Assembly: GCA_029747015.1 (NCBI GenBank)
Contig: JAKOGI010001199.1
Span: 1-64,000, forward strand
Direction of reading: 5' to 3'
Length of the DNA: 64,000 nt
Source of the DNA: Carnegiea gigantea
Lineage: Eukaryota; Streptophyta; Magnoliopsida; Caryophyllales; Cactaceae
Of this stretch, positions 12,646 through 25,950 are shown piece by piece (within the stretch, counting starts at the first letter, position 1; each line of letters starts with the position of its first letter). The notes beneath the pieces are model-generated. The model saw only the letters and a list, made by a program, of their open reading frames with translations. It did no database searches and had not been told where the DNA came from. The translations under genes and the position numbers were made by a program.

Positions 12646-15345
12646 TTTACTCTTCTATATGGAATTTCAGACTTTTAGGGAAAGATATGGGCCTTACACC
12701 TTCTAAAACCATTTTTTCCTAACAAGATTCCAATACTTTCAGCATCGCTTTCCTCAAATAGGACTTTTGCCCCTAGGGCGAGGATTAGTCCCCGAAAGCG
12801 TGTTTGTATTCACTCCTATATTACGATTCATCGTCTATGACATTTGCGCTTTGCTGTAATGGCCTTGGCCAAACTGGGGGGCCCTATAAGCACCAAATTA
12901 GTGCTCGCATGATTGTGGACTATCCACATGATTGAATGTCCAATTCATTTTTCCCAACAATGATAAGTATCTAACCTACCGAAGGTAAAGCAACACTATT
13001 CTTGGATTCCAAACAATTGACCCCAAATAAAATGTTTCTTAGTGCATAAAAAGTTTTAATAGCATTTAAAACCCAAAAGTTTCAAAAACAATTAACAAAA
13101 GAACAAAAAGCTTGAGGTTTGCGTGATTTGCTAGTGCGGGGATTTGGACCCGAGACCTTGAGTATGAGTAAGTGAGATTATAAGACATTGACTCGCAATA
13201 TAACTTTAATGAACAATTCTGTTAAAGAAGAAACAACACCAACGACATAATCTTTGCTAGCATTGGGACCCAGTGGCAAGTTTTGCTACCCAGTCGCTAT
13301 CGTAGGGTCCTAATGTAGACCACTAGGTCCTACCTTGCATCCAACTTCCAAAAATCCCATGTGATTTTATTATTAATTGATGTAATCAAGCTAATCCAAG
13401 AATGATTAGCTGATTGCATGCTAATCAACCTAATGTTTCCTCATTTTACAAAATAAAAAGAATTAAAATGATTTAATTGTTATACTTAAATTATTCTATG
13501 TTTAGCATGACCAACTTGCTAGAATTACAAATAGAAACGTGCATCTCTCATTTTAGAGGACCTTCATCACCTAGAAAAGCTTTGCTCTTTTCCCTTCTTA
13601 AAACACTTTTCACCAAGAAGAAACTCAACTTCATTCTTCCCTCACACAAAGATTTCTCAAAGCTTAGTAATTACAAAACTCTGCCAAATTCTTCACTCAA
13701 AACTCTCTAAAAAGGGTTGAAAAACGGATTAACTTCATTGTACCCTAATGCATTTGGGAGGAAGGAAACCATGAACCATTGCTTTGCCGCTTTACTAGGA
13801 TCAAGGCAAGTCCTAAGAGCCATAAACCAAAGAGAATAATTTATTTATTGCTTTCTTCATCATGGTCTTGTTTGACCCTTTATGATTATGTGTTCAGCAC
13901 TGATTATCTCACTTATTATCTTGTTTACAAAATAAAGTGTTCATAATAAAATGACCACCAAAATTTATTGCTTTCTTATATATTTCAACTATTTTAAAAA
14001 TTATTTACTAATAAGTGGTTACCAAAAATCCATTTCGTCTAAGATGCCTTCATACTAATTCATGAAAAAAACCGTTTGTGTGGAACTAAAAAATAAAAGT
14101 TTTGATACATTCATTTCCAGTAGAGGCTGCAATTTTAGTGGGTATTCTAATGGTGGTTTTTACCATCCATTAGATTGCACCTTCACCCTGGAATCTATTC
14201 TCATCATTTGCAGCAATGAAGTTTTTAATCCTCATTTGAGAACCTTAGTAATTATAATATTATAGGGCAAACAAACCTTCTTCTTCTTGAAAATCAAGTC
14301 TTATATCCCCTAGCTATCTCTTTGATTTAAATGATTTGATTGAAAGATGATATTTGGTATCTTCTATAGAATTATAGGTTTGTACGTTTCCTTTGAAAAT
14401 TTGATGATCACCATTACACGAACCACATTTCAGTATGGGACCACCATTGTACACAGAAAAAGTAAACATGATGCATGTCTCAAAAGAGGGTCGATTGCAA
14501 GCGGAAAGGAATGCCTATTAAGCCTTGGTGAGGCCTAATCTGATCCCCCTACATACCATAAAGAGCCATCAGTCTTCGAGTGCTTTCAAGAGCATTTAAT
14601 GACCTTTACTATCTATTTGAGTATCTACTGGAAGAAATCATAGATTATTTACATGCATGCTTAAAAATTCTCTGGTAATTATCCAGTAAGGGCATCAAAT
14701 CAATGCTTAAGAAAGATCTCAAAGTTTTTTGTTTTTAAAGTCTAAAACAATAAGTATATAAGGGTATTTTTAATTAAGTGCTGAAAGATATGTGTCCATA
14801 AGCATAGATTTGAAATCACCATTAAATTAGATTAAATTACGTTACTACTTGTGCATGCAAATGGAAACTAAAATTTTGAAGGTGTTTTTCCAATGGTTTT
14901 CAGCCAATGACCTAAAAATTACACAGATTATACACATAAGTGCATAGATCAAAAATTATTTATTTTTGGTGATTAATGGACTATTGGCTAGCTGTGAAAT
15001 GATTTAATAAATCTAATTCAAATGGCGTACCTTCCGACATTGTATATGTGTATGCTTAACTCACAACTAAATATATATGTTACTACATGAGTCAATTGGC
15101 TAGCCAAATGATGACTTTGGTTTGAGGTATGATATGGAAAATGTTAGCTTAAACATGTCTTATGTGCCGACACAAAATCTTATTTATTGCATAGTTTTTA
15201 CTTGCACAAAAGTGACAGACAAGCTTATACTAGTTTTATTGTTATTTCTATTATTTCTTCAAAATGATTTTAAGGAACACATAAGAAAGGTAAATGAAAA
15301 AAAGGTTCATAAAGCATTTTGTACTTGATTCTATGCACAACGTCC
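12646..15345. other. Long stretch without a supported gene
   Basis: Only short frames occur (13477-13710, 14062-14265, 14347-14538, 15122-15328), none with recognisable domains. The phrase GGGGATTTGGACCCGAGACC at 13139-13158 is commonly seen in plant repeats. No terminal repeats or integration duplications were found. Confidence 0.45.
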
Positions 15346-15412
15346 TAGTGGTTTAGCTCAATTGGCTCTTAAATGAAAATAGGCTAGGAATAGGGTTGCG
15401 ATTTAAGTATTT
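15346..15412 (+). other. Possible SINE head or tRNA-like relic
   Basis: TGGTTTAGCTCAATTGGC resembles an RNA polymerase III A box (TAGCTCAGTTGG type). About 45 bases later GGTTGCGATTTAA is a poor B-box match. No cloverleaf could be drawn, so it is not a functional tRNA. A tRNA-derived SINE remnant is the likeliest reading, with low certainty. Confidence 0.3.
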
Positions 15413-15850
15413 TCCTTCGTATTTATGAACATGATATCTGATTTGGTTTTACGAAACTTAGGTTTAAGTTTTATAGTGAATAATGAATAAAGTTGTTGTT
15501 TGATTTATGCCTTGCTCATGGTTTCCTTTTAAAGGAAAAAATGCTTTTTAATCTTGCCTTGTTATTATGAGCAAGTGCCGATAGTACCACTTGATGTCTT
15601 TAAGTATCTCACTGCTATACCTGGCTTAATTCTCTAGCTACTGTAGTTATTTAAGTTGATAATTATAGGGTGTTATAGAGGTGGTATCATAACCCAATTT
15701 GAGAAGCCAACAAGTAAACTAGGTTATACATTATCATTGGGTCAGGTCATATGACATGTGATTGCATCATGCATAATTTATGAGTAAAATTTGCGTAAAC
15801 AGGATTTGAGTCATATGGAACAATTTTCACATGTTACATTTACACATTAT

Positions 15851-15981
15851 GCAGATCATAGCAAGTGATCCATATCATGTGAGATTGGAGCCTAATGAAA
15901 GGTTGTTAGCTATTTTCACCGCCGCTGTACCGCCTGATAGTGTCAAATTTACATATGATTTTTATGAGGTTGTTCTTGCAT
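15851..15981 (+). pseudogene. Unidentified coding fragment, 5' part, interrupted by LTR element
   Basis: The + frame reads MQIIASDPYHVRLEPNERLL then AIFTAAVPPDSVKFTYDFYE and VVLA, and is open up to the LTR boundary. Low-complexity content is absent and the composition looks protein-coding. I do not recognise the family. A coding-like stretch resumes directly after the 3' LTR at 21182, so both may be halves of one old gene or transposon ORF. Confidence 0.4.
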
Positions 15982-17269
15982 TGTTAGGGATAAGCGCACA
16001 TTTTTAGTGATTTTCTATCCCTTTTCTGCTTTATGCTTAGGTTTGGCATTATTGTTGATATTTTATAGGTTTTAGCTAAGAGAACCAAAGTGTTCGTGCA
16101 AAACAGATCAATAAGAAGTAAGAGGCCAAGAGCCAGCCATGATTTCACTCAAACCAGCCACAAATTGCCCACAACTGGGCTAAACTGAAGGTGCAAGAGA
16201 GGAACCTGATTCAGTTATTGGGTCACTTGGTTCGGTTCTGCAGCGGGGCCAGATTTGCTAAGTTTTTCCCAAAAACCTCCACAGTCAGGTTGTGGCGTAG
16301 GCCCAGAATGTGGGGTCCCCACGATTTCCCATGGTGGGTCCCTCCTCCATGGTTTTTCGATTACTTCACAGTTGTTCACTTTTTAATCGGCTTTGAAGTT
16401 TGGTTGGTGCACTTTTTGACTAATACAAGCTTGCTTTTGACCTCATTCTTCATCTATCCACCACCTAATTCATTATCTAGATTAGGTTTTATATTAGATT
16501 TGAGTGCAAGAGAGTGAATTGAAGTGGAGAGTTTGTAAGGATTCCATGTCGAGTTTGCAATCGATGGATTCAAGTGTGTTCTTTCGCTCAGCAATCCTCT
16601 TCCCTTCTCTTCTCCCTTCTCACTTTAGGATCTATGATTTGCAACCTAGGTTAGCTTTTGTTGCTTAGATCTTGGATTTATGCAAGTACTTGTTAATTTT
16701 CTCAATCTTGTGTTGATCTCTTTGGTATTTTTAATCTATTGGCTTGTTTTTCTAAATCTTAGACGATTATTGTCATATGAGAGACTTTAACACTTTCTTG
16801 CATGTTTTGGGCATTGGATGAAGTACTTAAAAAATGAAATTTGATACTAGAACCCTTGACTTGATTGCGTGGAGTCTTGAGAATGTCACACCAACTAAGA
16901 AACCACTAATCCAATAATTACATGCCAAACGAGCTTAAACAAATCGAGAACCCCTGATAAATAGTAACTGGTTAGATTTAAGTATTTCACTTCACCTTGA
17001 AAGAGGGTTGTGATACTTCGATTGTCGATTTTAAAACAACCAATTGAGGAAGAAGTGCTTGATTGATGCGTGGATTGAGTGACTGCTTGTTTACCTTAAT
17101 TCTGTGTTTATGAATTCATTAGATTAGATGGTTGTTTATTTTAATTTCAATATCAAGTTTTGGTTTGCTTAGCCTATGTAGAGAGAATACAACCCCGATA
17201 GTTTGACCTAGTCTCTATGAGATCGACCTTCATTTGCTACAACGCCACTGTCCGCTTGCAGCCCTATCA
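15982..17269 (+). repeat. 5' LTR of the 15982-21181 element
   Basis: It runs from TGTTAGGGATAAGCGCACAT to GCAGCCCTATCA, about 1,288 bp, and pairs with 19891-21181. The 108-residue frame inside it (16191-16517) shows no domain and is explained by LTR sequence. Confidence 0.75.
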
Positions 17270-19890
17270 AGTTTTGGCACTGTTGTTAGAAGCTAGTGTC
17301 AAATATGCTTTTCCTGATAGGTTTCACTAATCATTTTGTTTTTATTTAGAAAAAAATCTAATGAAATTGGAAATTAAAAAATCCAAAAAAAAACCAATGG
17401 CAATTTTCCTTTTCCCCAATTAGAACATTAACGATTTTGAGGTATTTTAATCATTTTCATATCTTTCTTACTCAATGTGATTATTGTGTAAATAAATGGT
17501 ACATTTTAGACGTTATTAATGAGGATATGAATAGTAAAACCTAATCTTTTTTAGAGTATTGGGGTTTTCAAGGTAAAAGTGTTGATGAGGCATGACATTT
17601 GCTTAAGTGGATTGCTTGGCATTCATTTAAATTTAAGAAGACTAGTCATGTTTCGAGGTATTCTTTCCCTAATCCTTATGCATTCTATACTACATCATAT
17701 TTTATGCCCCTTTTGGTGTGACAATTAAACATGACATAAGTTTGTATCCTTATTATGCATGTTATGCTCAACCTGACTTTGCATCACCGATGGACAAAAC
17801 TAATGTTATCCAAAACATACCTGATTTTCCTTTAGCTTAGTGCATGGGGATCAAGGCAAACGACCCTTTTAGGGTTGTTGCTAGGGATGCTATTGGTGAC
17901 ACATGTTGTAAATTAGAAGATATTTTTGATAAGGTGCATGATCTGGCGAATACTCCTTTGGAGGAGTCATATGATGAGTTTGTGCATGAGAAGTCCTATC
18001 CTTGGTTGTAATAGTACTTCCCCCAATCCCTTGATCATACATATGCTTCATCTTTTTTGTTCACTACCCTCTCTTTCCTCCAAGTATTGCATTGGGAAGC
18101 CTATTAATAGTTATGTCATGTGCGAAAATCATTTAAGGTATAGGTTGTGTTGATAACAAGTTTGATGTGCTTGGTGGGAATGCTGATGATTATGTATCCC
18201 TAGGTTACTTTAGTGGATATGATCCCTCCATTAACACTTATTGTGTACACTTAGAGGACTTGCGTATATGGACTACATTCTCTAGTCCTTCCTTTGATTT
18301 TTCTAAGGCCTTCGATAAGGTCAAGAGGACACTTATTCTATCTGAAGTTAAGATAAAACTTATTCTACATGGTGTGTGCATTCTTATTGCCTCTTACCTT
18401 CTATTTTCTAAATTGTGGTCCTAGGAGTTTCACAAGCTCCTGGGTGCTTTGGATCTAAAGAGCCGACTCTTGAAGTTATGATGGAGTGGTTGATACTCCA
18501 TGTGCCTCATTTGTTAGAAGGCCTTAGTTTAGGTGCACCTAGTGCCTAACCTAGTATGGTTGTTCTCTTTTATTTCACACCCTTATCCACATTCATTTCA
18601 TTCAAATAACACTTTGCCTAAGCATAGGTGAATGGTAGTTTCTTATTTCTATTTTCGTTTTTAGTTTTCATACTAGTTATAGCATTATTTTCAGGTTTCC
18701 TTTAGTTTTCACTAGTATGTTGCATGTTATTTGCATATAGGATTGCATATAGGGATGGTGTAGCTTGGATTGAGAAGCCCTCCTATGATGCTTGTGCTAG
18801 GTATGGAGCTTTCATGCGTTTGATTTCCTTTTACTATGTAATCTGTTTTGGTGCTAAAATTTGTACAAGTTTTGCAAATGTCTCATGTTTTGGCCATTCT
18901 CTTGATTGAGAACTATGTCACCCCCTTGGAGTCCTTACCACTAATGTTCGTACATGTCCTTCATTTTATGAGCTAACTGAGACTATCATAGATATCCTAT
19001 GAGATCTTGAGGCTTATTTCGACCGCATCATTATATTTATTCCCTGGTTTCTTCATGCATTTGATTCTTTTAAGTTACATCTCTAGAATTTACCTAAATT
19101 CTTGTTCAAAACCACATTCGGATATGCATATCTAATGGTATAATAGAGGCACTCTTTCTTTGATCATTTTAGCTCCATAGCCAAAAAGCCCATCCTTGTG
19201 TTACATGTTTACTCTCTTTGCTAGTGCCTTTCACTTTACATTTATCTTTGTTATGATCTCATCTATTTTAGCCCTTGTCCATACAAATATACATATCCTT
19301 AAGTCAAATCTATTATGGAGCATCACTTTATGTATATTGTCAGCAGCTTTTTGGGATTATCTGTAGTGATTATTGACATGTTGGCTTGAAGGGGAGATGA
19401 TAGACTTGTAAATTTGGATTTATTAACCCTCTTGTTTGGGTTGTGTATCTATGCATGTGGATATGAGTTGACAATTGAGTTTTCCATGCCTTTCAGTAGT
19501 TGAACTTTCTATCCTTCAATTTCAAAAAAATAAAAATAAACAAGAACAAAATAAGAAAAGAACAAAAAAAAAGAAAAAGGAAGAAAATTTTCAAAAAAAA
19601 GGAGAAAAAAGAAAAAATTATGGAAGAAAAAAAGGTGAATGAGTGATTGGCATTGGATATGTATGTAGCTTGTGTTCCTGTGTATGTCGACTCATTTCCT
19701 ATTTGTTTTATTTGGTGAATCTTCATTGCACTGTTGAATTGGGACTATTGAAAATTTTTATACTTTATTGATCCATTGTTGGTTGCTCCTTACTCTTCTT
19801 GGCTATTAGCTCCATATGTCCCAAAATGTTTATCCACCTCTTTTCCTTAACCATTTAACACACATTACAATCGTGTAAAGCTCTCTTGGT
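17270..19890 (+). other. Interior of the LTR element: primer-binding-site-like start, non-coding body, A-rich tract
   Basis: The first 20 bases resemble a degraded Athila/Tat primer-binding site. No gag, protease, RT or integrase motif was found in any frame. GGCTTGAAGGGGAGATGATA at about 19384-19403 resembles a polypurine tract, and a long A-rich run at 19524-19640 follows. The body may be conserved non-coding sequence of the kind found in LARD-like elements, which is inference. Confidence 0.55.
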
Positions 19891-21181
19891 TGTCATGTGC
19901 ACATTGCATTTTTAGTGATTTTGTGCCCTTTTTTTTCTTCATGCTCGGATTTGGAGTTGCTGATATTTTACATTTTCTAGCTAAGAGAACCTGTTTGTGC
20001 GCCTGTAAAATATATTAAGAAGTAAGAGGCCAAAGCCAGCCATGATTTTCCGTGAACTGACTACTAATAGCCTATAATCAGCTTGAACTATTTATTCAAG
20101 AGAGGAACCCAATTGGGTTCTTGGGTCACTTGGTTCGATTCAGGAGCAGAACAAGATTTGCAAAAGTTTGAAATTCCAAACGCCACCATGGCTAGGTCAT
20201 GCTGTAGGCCACAGACTGTGGTGCTCCCCACGGTTTGTCTATGGTGGGCCCCTTAGTTTACCGATTTCTTTATGACTGTTCATTTTCCAAGATATCTTAT
20301 TTTGATATTTAACTGGTGAATTTTTCAGGACAAAATCCTAATTTCAAATTCATTCTTCATCTATGCCCCATCTCATGGATCCTTTAGATTAGTTTTTAGG
20401 TTATATTAGAGTAAAAAAGAGAGAATTGAAGTGGAGATTTTACAAGGATTCCATATTGAGTTTGCAATCGACGAATTCAAGCATGATCTTTGACTAAGTA
20501 ATTCTCTTATCTTGTATTCTCTTTTCCCACTTTAGGATTTATGATTTGTAATTTGGATTAGCTCTTGTAGTTTTGATTTTGGATTTATACAATTACTTGT
20601 TAATTTTCTTAATCTTATGTTGATTTTTTTGTTATTTTGGGATCTATTAGGTTTTTTTTAATTAAATTTTAGATGATTATTGCTATGTGAGAGATTTGAT
20701 CACTTTCTTGGATGTATTTAGCATTGGATGAAGTATTAAAAGGTGAAATTTGATACTAAAACCTCAACATTTAACTTCATTACGTGGAGTCTTAAGAAAG
20801 TCACAATGATTGAGAAAATCACTAATTTGATAATCGCGTGTTTAATGAACTTAAACAAATTAGAGCCCTTTAGAAATGGTAATGGCTTAGATTTAGGTAG
20901 TTCACTTCACTTGGAAAGGGGATTACATTGCTTTGATTGTTGATTTTAAAACAATAATTAAGGAAGAAGTGCTTGATTGACATGTGGATTGAGTGATTAC
21001 TTATTTTGCTTAATTCTGTGACTTCCTATTAGTTAGATTAGATATTTGGTTATTTTAATTTCAATCTCAAGCTTTGATTTTCTTAGCCATCTTGAGGGAA
21101 TGCAACACTATAGCGTGATCTAGTCTCTATGAGATCAACCTTGATTTGCTACAATGCTATCGTGCACTTGCATCCCTATCA
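19891..21181 (+). repeat. 3' LTR of the 15982-21181 element
   Basis: It runs from TGTCATGTGCACATTGCATT to TTGCATCCCTATCA, about 1,291 bp, close to the 5' LTR in length. Many substitutions separate the two copies, so the insertion is ancient. Confidence 0.75.
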
Positions 21182-21869
21182 CTGCCAGAGCCTTCCAGCT
21201 TGGGAAACCCAACTCTAAGTTCCACTATGAAGTCAACCAAACCCACTGTTTGCTCTATGGTCTCCCAAATAACCACCCATAAAATAATTTTACAGATAAG
21301 TACTATGAGTTCACTCTTACCCAGAAACCTATAACCACAAAGATCTTTTTGAAAAGTGAGATGGATCATTGAGATGTGTCCTGATTTGCTTAGGGAGCTT
21401 ACAGAAGGTATGGGTCTACCATTAGAGGGTTCTGTGGAAGCTCTTCCTGAGTGTATGCTAAGGGATATTTAAGTCTCGCTACTCGCACTAGTTGATGCCC
21501 CTATTTATATTGAAGCCACTGACCTTGCTTGGTTAGTTAGCATAGATGATGAGTTTAGTAGTGCCAGTAGCTCAGGTGGATTTAACATAAAGGCTATTGA
21601 CACCCTTTATAACATGCCTCTCAAATCTACAATCCTAACATCCCTTTAAACCTTAATAATCCAAACAATATGCATGACAATTGAATGATTAATGGTTTTA
21701 GGGGGGGTGGCTTTTATGTATTGGGCATCTAAAGTGTTTACGCCAATGGTGGTGGCGTGAGTTATGGGGAAGCAAGCGGTAATGGCACAAGCAATGGCTT
21801 TCTACATGGTCATGACTCCGAAATGGAATATGACAGTGATTGGACACCTCTGGTTCGAATACGGCACTA
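21182..21869 (+). pseudogene. Unidentified coding fragment, 3' part, after the LTR element
   Basis: Directly after the LTR one frame reads ARAFQLGKPNSKFHYEVNQT then HCLLYGLPNNHP before a stop, and resumes as NNFTDKYYEFTLTQKP. A shifted frame then gives CPDLLRELTEGMGLPLEGSV and EALPECMLRDI. The last part ends with HDSEMEYDSDWTPLVRIRH and a stop at about 21869. Nonsense and frameshift changes show it is dead. I do not recognise the family. Its position suggests it continues the fragment at 15851-15981. Confidence 0.4.
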
Positions 21870-22322
21870 GGGACCCATCTCAAATTTAGGAGATGAAAGT
21901 TAAAAGATCAAATTTCAAAGTTGTTGTTATAATATATTTGATTCATGGACCATTAGCTCTTGCAAGCTTTAGAATATGTATAAGGACCACATCCTAGGGT
22001 TTATTACCCAATTGCGGTTCCCCCACGAGTGGTTGGACTTGCTTGCTAGGCCTTCGAATTTGGAATTGATTTTTAATATTTTTCTTTCTTTTTTTAAATC
22101 AAATCATGCAGGGTAATGGACTAGACCTGAAAATTGGGTCAAAGTCTTGATCCAGGAACCCAACTAAGTTCTTGAGCCAAGACCAAGTCCCATTTCATGG
22201 TTAAATTCTAGACAACACTGGTTATCTGATCTAGAGAACTGGGCAGCAGCTTGATCCAAGAATCTGGCTACATTTCTAGGCCAGATCTAGACCAAGTTCC
22301 TAATCTAAATAGTAATTCTATC
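21870..22322. other. No feature seen
   Basis: Stretch between the coding relic and the CACTA element, with repeated GATCCAGGAACC and CCAAGACCAAGT-type phrases. No gene. Confidence 0.45.
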
Positions 22323-22849
22323 CACTATAAGAACATAGGACTTCTGTAGTAATAAATTTTACCACAGTAGGCAAAAATTGTGCTACAATAGCCTTTTGTA
22401 GCATTTTGAAAAATTGCCACAATGTTGCCACAGACACCTCATTACAAAAGTCTTTTGTGGCAAATTTAAAAGTTTCCATAAATTCGATAAGTTTTGTGGC
22501 AAATTTAAATTTCCACAATTGCTAGATTGCTACAATATCTTATGATTGGATCAAATTTGACTCCACCACAAAAGTTCTTTTACTGCAAATGAATGATATT
22601 CATGGCAAATATGATGTGCTACAAACCACATTTTGGTGGTGGAGACTTATTTGTGGTGACTTTTATTTGCCACAAGACATATGTTGAAGTTATTGTAATA
22701 ATTGTATTGTAATTTAGAATATATAGGTAGAAACAATGATAAAATTAATATTTATGATTAATAAGTTAATAATGTTCTCCAACGACATCTAATAAATGAG
22801 AATAAAGGAAACAACATCATGGTTAAAAAATAAATAATATATATATATG

Positions 22850-22921
<72 letters not shown>

Positions 22922-25900
22922 AGAGAGAGAGAGAGAGAGAGAGACTCTTCATGTACATGAAGTTCATCGATAAAGTAGCCATTGCACTATTAAGAATCAT
23001 AATTCATCCATAACTTATAACTATGAAGAGATGTAAAATAATTCCATAAAGTACTCAATTTTTTTAAATTCTGGGAGGGGGGTCAAAGTATTTGTCCTAA
23101 GAAAGGTGGAAAAAATGACATCTTCGTGATCCTCAGTTTTTTAAACACCAAGCTAGCTGTCATATTTGCATTGTTGATCATTAATGTTGAATATCTACAA
23201 GAAAGATTAGGAAATAGATAGGTATTAGCTGCTAAACAAAACATATGCAAAGACTATCATTGATCAAGGCAATTTCATATATAACATTGTTTATTTGGTC
23301 TTCGTTTGATTATAAATCTCGGCAAAGAACAAGAAAGATTCATATGATCATATTTGGTTCTGTTCAATTTGCATGCATCTAAGATCAAAATGAATAACAT
23401 TTTGACCCCTAAGCTATAGAAATGACATATAAGTCCTACAGCTAAAGAAGACAAATTGATTGATAACACTATAACTGGTACTTGTATGACATATTGAACT
23501 AACATGAGACTGCAGTTGAGCAATTTAACTCAACATATACCATAATAGTATGGAAATATTCAGGATTTCATACCAGACTTGCATGAGGCACCATCCTCTT
23601 CTTACCCTCCACGGATTTGGAATGCCTTAAATAGAAAGAGTGAATCAAGTCTGTTATAGCCTATCTTGAGAGTAATAATGTAATGACAACAATTGACAAT
23701 ATTAAGAGCTCATCGGCTTCAACATCTTACAACTTAATTTTACTTCCAACATTCACTGTGGTCAAATATCCCATGTATAAAGCTAGAAATTGAATATGAC
23801 TGACATAGAGACCACGAAGTTAGATTTATAATGTATGAAAATCCCAAAATGCATGGCCACTTTGACTCTTGGACATGCACATTTGCTAGACTTAAAGAAC
23901 ACATCACCTAAATTCAAGGGCTCAATCGGCAACAAGACATCCATTACAATAAATGAAGCCAGACTAAATGATGAGCAACAACAATATTTGCCAATGAAAT
24001 CACAGGCTCAATTGTTAATCTTCATCTAAGAATTGAACCAAGTTGATACAGTAAAGTTAATAATATGAAGAACGGACGTAGAAATAAGTTTGTGGCATCC
24101 CTAACTTATCAATGACAGAAACTCCAAATCTAAGCTCAAGCGTGTAATTTCTTTAGGAAAAAGTTAAATGCCGACTGCAATAAGATCACATTTACTCACC
24201 TAGACATGAATACCTAGTTTATATGAATCAACTTTCCTTTTTAAACTTTTTCTCAGACAATAAGGAGTTTTTATAAAATTAAAAAAAAGGCTACCTACTA
24301 TCTAGCTACATTTAAATGAGAACACCACCCCACTACACGTAGTAGCATGCAATTACACAAACAACAGACAAACCATCTAACCACCGTCGCCTTGTCTCCT
24401 TTCTGCTATGCTTTTGGTCATTATGAGATCAAAACAAAATTAGTTAATGAGTCCATTAAATGACAAGCAACACAACAAAAATTAAAATGTATTAAACTCT
24501 GGTGCTCTAAACATTAATGATTTGTAGAATAGAAAAGGACTGACTTCAATAAAAGCATCAATTAGTTCTGGCATGCTGGCAACATCCACTAGGCTATAGA
24601 AAAGTTAGGATACTGTATGCTTTAATCCAATATCCCATCTTAAATATGATATTCTAGAGGATCACTCATATTAGAATATCTTCCCAAAGCTTAATGCCAA
24701 ACAAGAGACAAGAAAGAAGATGGAAACCCATACTATATCCTTCCTATTTTACGTCTTATATTTACTCCATCTCACTAATACAAGAGTTCTATAAGACAAT
24801 AGGGCTTAATAAAATCTAAAATCTAGTTTTCCTAAAAACACTACCAAATATGCTATGATACTAACATGAATAAGAATAAGACACTAACGCGATAATCGGT
24901 AAAAAAGCTTATTTTTTTCCAATTAATTTCATTATGAAAACATATAAATGGGAATCACTAAATAAAAAAGTAGAAACCATGACATGTATTTTACATGCTG
25001 ATATTTTTTTTTTCCAAAGAAGCTTAATTTGTAGAGGTCATGAAGTACCTGCAGAGGATTACATTACTAGGAATGAGAAGCGTGAGATGTCATAGATCAC
25101 GGAGTGAGGTAAAACAATAACAATAAGCTTACCTCTGACATAATAACTTTCCCTATGAATCAGCAGAAAGGAATGAGAAGTCTCAATGCAAAGATTCGAT
25201 TAAGCACACTTGCCAACCAAGCATCAAAATTATATATGAATATACCCAATTAATTGTAAGCAAGACGTAGGTAAGAAAAAAGAATTTAATCATACCTGAC
25301 CCAAGTCACCAGCATTTGATCCATTGTTAACAATCCAAGGTCTAATGTCTATCTTCTCAATCAAAGCCTAACCTAAAATGAAGATTCGAACGTGAGCTCA
25401 AAATCACGTTGTGTTTGTTCCTCTGCTCAACAAAGCTTTAAATTTTTCTACCAAAATGGATGCAAAATGTGAGAACTTCAAATTATAGTAGCACACAAAT
25501 TGAGGCGAATTAGAAGATTGAGAACCATAAACAAAAATCCTAAACTAGGAAAGGAGTGAAATGCTTAATTTAGATTACGGTGAGAGAGGACTGAACAATA
25601 GGGACTAAAATCAATACCAACATCAGTGGAGTCACCATTGATATCATCGTCGCTGCTGTGGTGAGAGCAAAAGGGATGATTTACTTATTTTTGGGCTGGG
25701 GATAGTAAAGGTGGAAGAGTTGTGGAAGGTTGATTTTAAGGAGAATGAAATGATTTATAAAAAATTAAGGTTTGCACTAAAGTTTGTTTCTGCTCAAGTT
25801 TTTATGGCAATTTGGTCCAATTGCCACAATAAATTGATGTTTTGTAGCAAATTTCACTTCGCTACAAAGAGTTCAACTTTTATATATATTTATAGCAATT

Positions 25901-25950
25901 TTGAATTTGCTACTAATAAATTGCTACAAAAAATCATTCCTCTTGTAGTG
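22323..25950. mobile_element. Non-autonomous CACTA (En/Spm) transposon, about 3.6 kb
   Basis: The left end reads CACTATAAGAACATAGGACT. The right end, on the opposite strand, reads CACTACAAGAGGAATGATTT. These are matching CACTA-type terminal inverted repeats. The flanking trinucleotides are ATC and ACC, a plausible 3-bp target duplication with one change. Both subterminal zones (about 22340-22680 and 25800-25945) are dense in TTGTGGCAAATTT, GCCACAA and TTTGTAGCAA-type motifs on both strands, as expected for the transposase-binding arrays of this superfamily. No transposase frame was found inside, so it must have depended on a partner element. Confidence 0.85.
22836..22943. repeat. (AT)n microsatellite passing into (GA)n
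   Basis: An AT-alternating run, nearly pure from about 22851 to 22917, passes into GAGAGAGAGA up to 22943. The 80-residue - strand frame across it (poly Ile-Tyr and poly Ser-Leu) is an artefact of the repeat. Confidence 0.95.

Larger units (their letters stand above)
15982..21181 (+). mobile_element. Old LTR retrotransposon without recognisable polyprotein (Ty3/gypsy Athila/Tat-like ends)
   Basis: Two long direct repeats bracket about 2.6 kb. Both start with TG and TTTTTAGTGATTT near the edge, and both end in a CCCTATCA string. Both contain TTTTAGCTAAGAGAACC (or a close variant), AAGAAGTAAGAGGCC and CTAGTCTCTATGAGATC. By eye they are roughly three-quarters to four-fifths identical. After the first repeat, AGTTTTGGCACTGTTG resembles the TTGGCGCCGTTGCC primer-binding site of Athila/Tat-type elements. 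The interior has only short broken frames (17926-18424, 18724-18909), so it looks like a non-autonomous or severely decayed element. No clean 5-bp target duplication was found: TGCAT precedes and CTGCC follows. Confidence 0.75.

Noticed and set aside
15346..15412. tRNA gene
   Set aside because: Only a fair A-box match and a poor B-box match. No acceptor stem or anticodon arm can be folded.
18167..18424. Reverse transcriptase-like fragment (FSKAFDKVKR)
   Set aside because: The resemblance to an RT or LINE motif is short, the surrounding residues do not fit, and no other RT block is near.
19493..19726. - strand ORF rich in Phe/Ser/Leu
   Set aside because: Complement of the A-rich tract in the LTR element.
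22758..23000. 80-residue - strand ORF
   Set aside because: It translates an (AT)n/(GA)n microsatellite into Ile-Tyr and Ser-Leu repeats.
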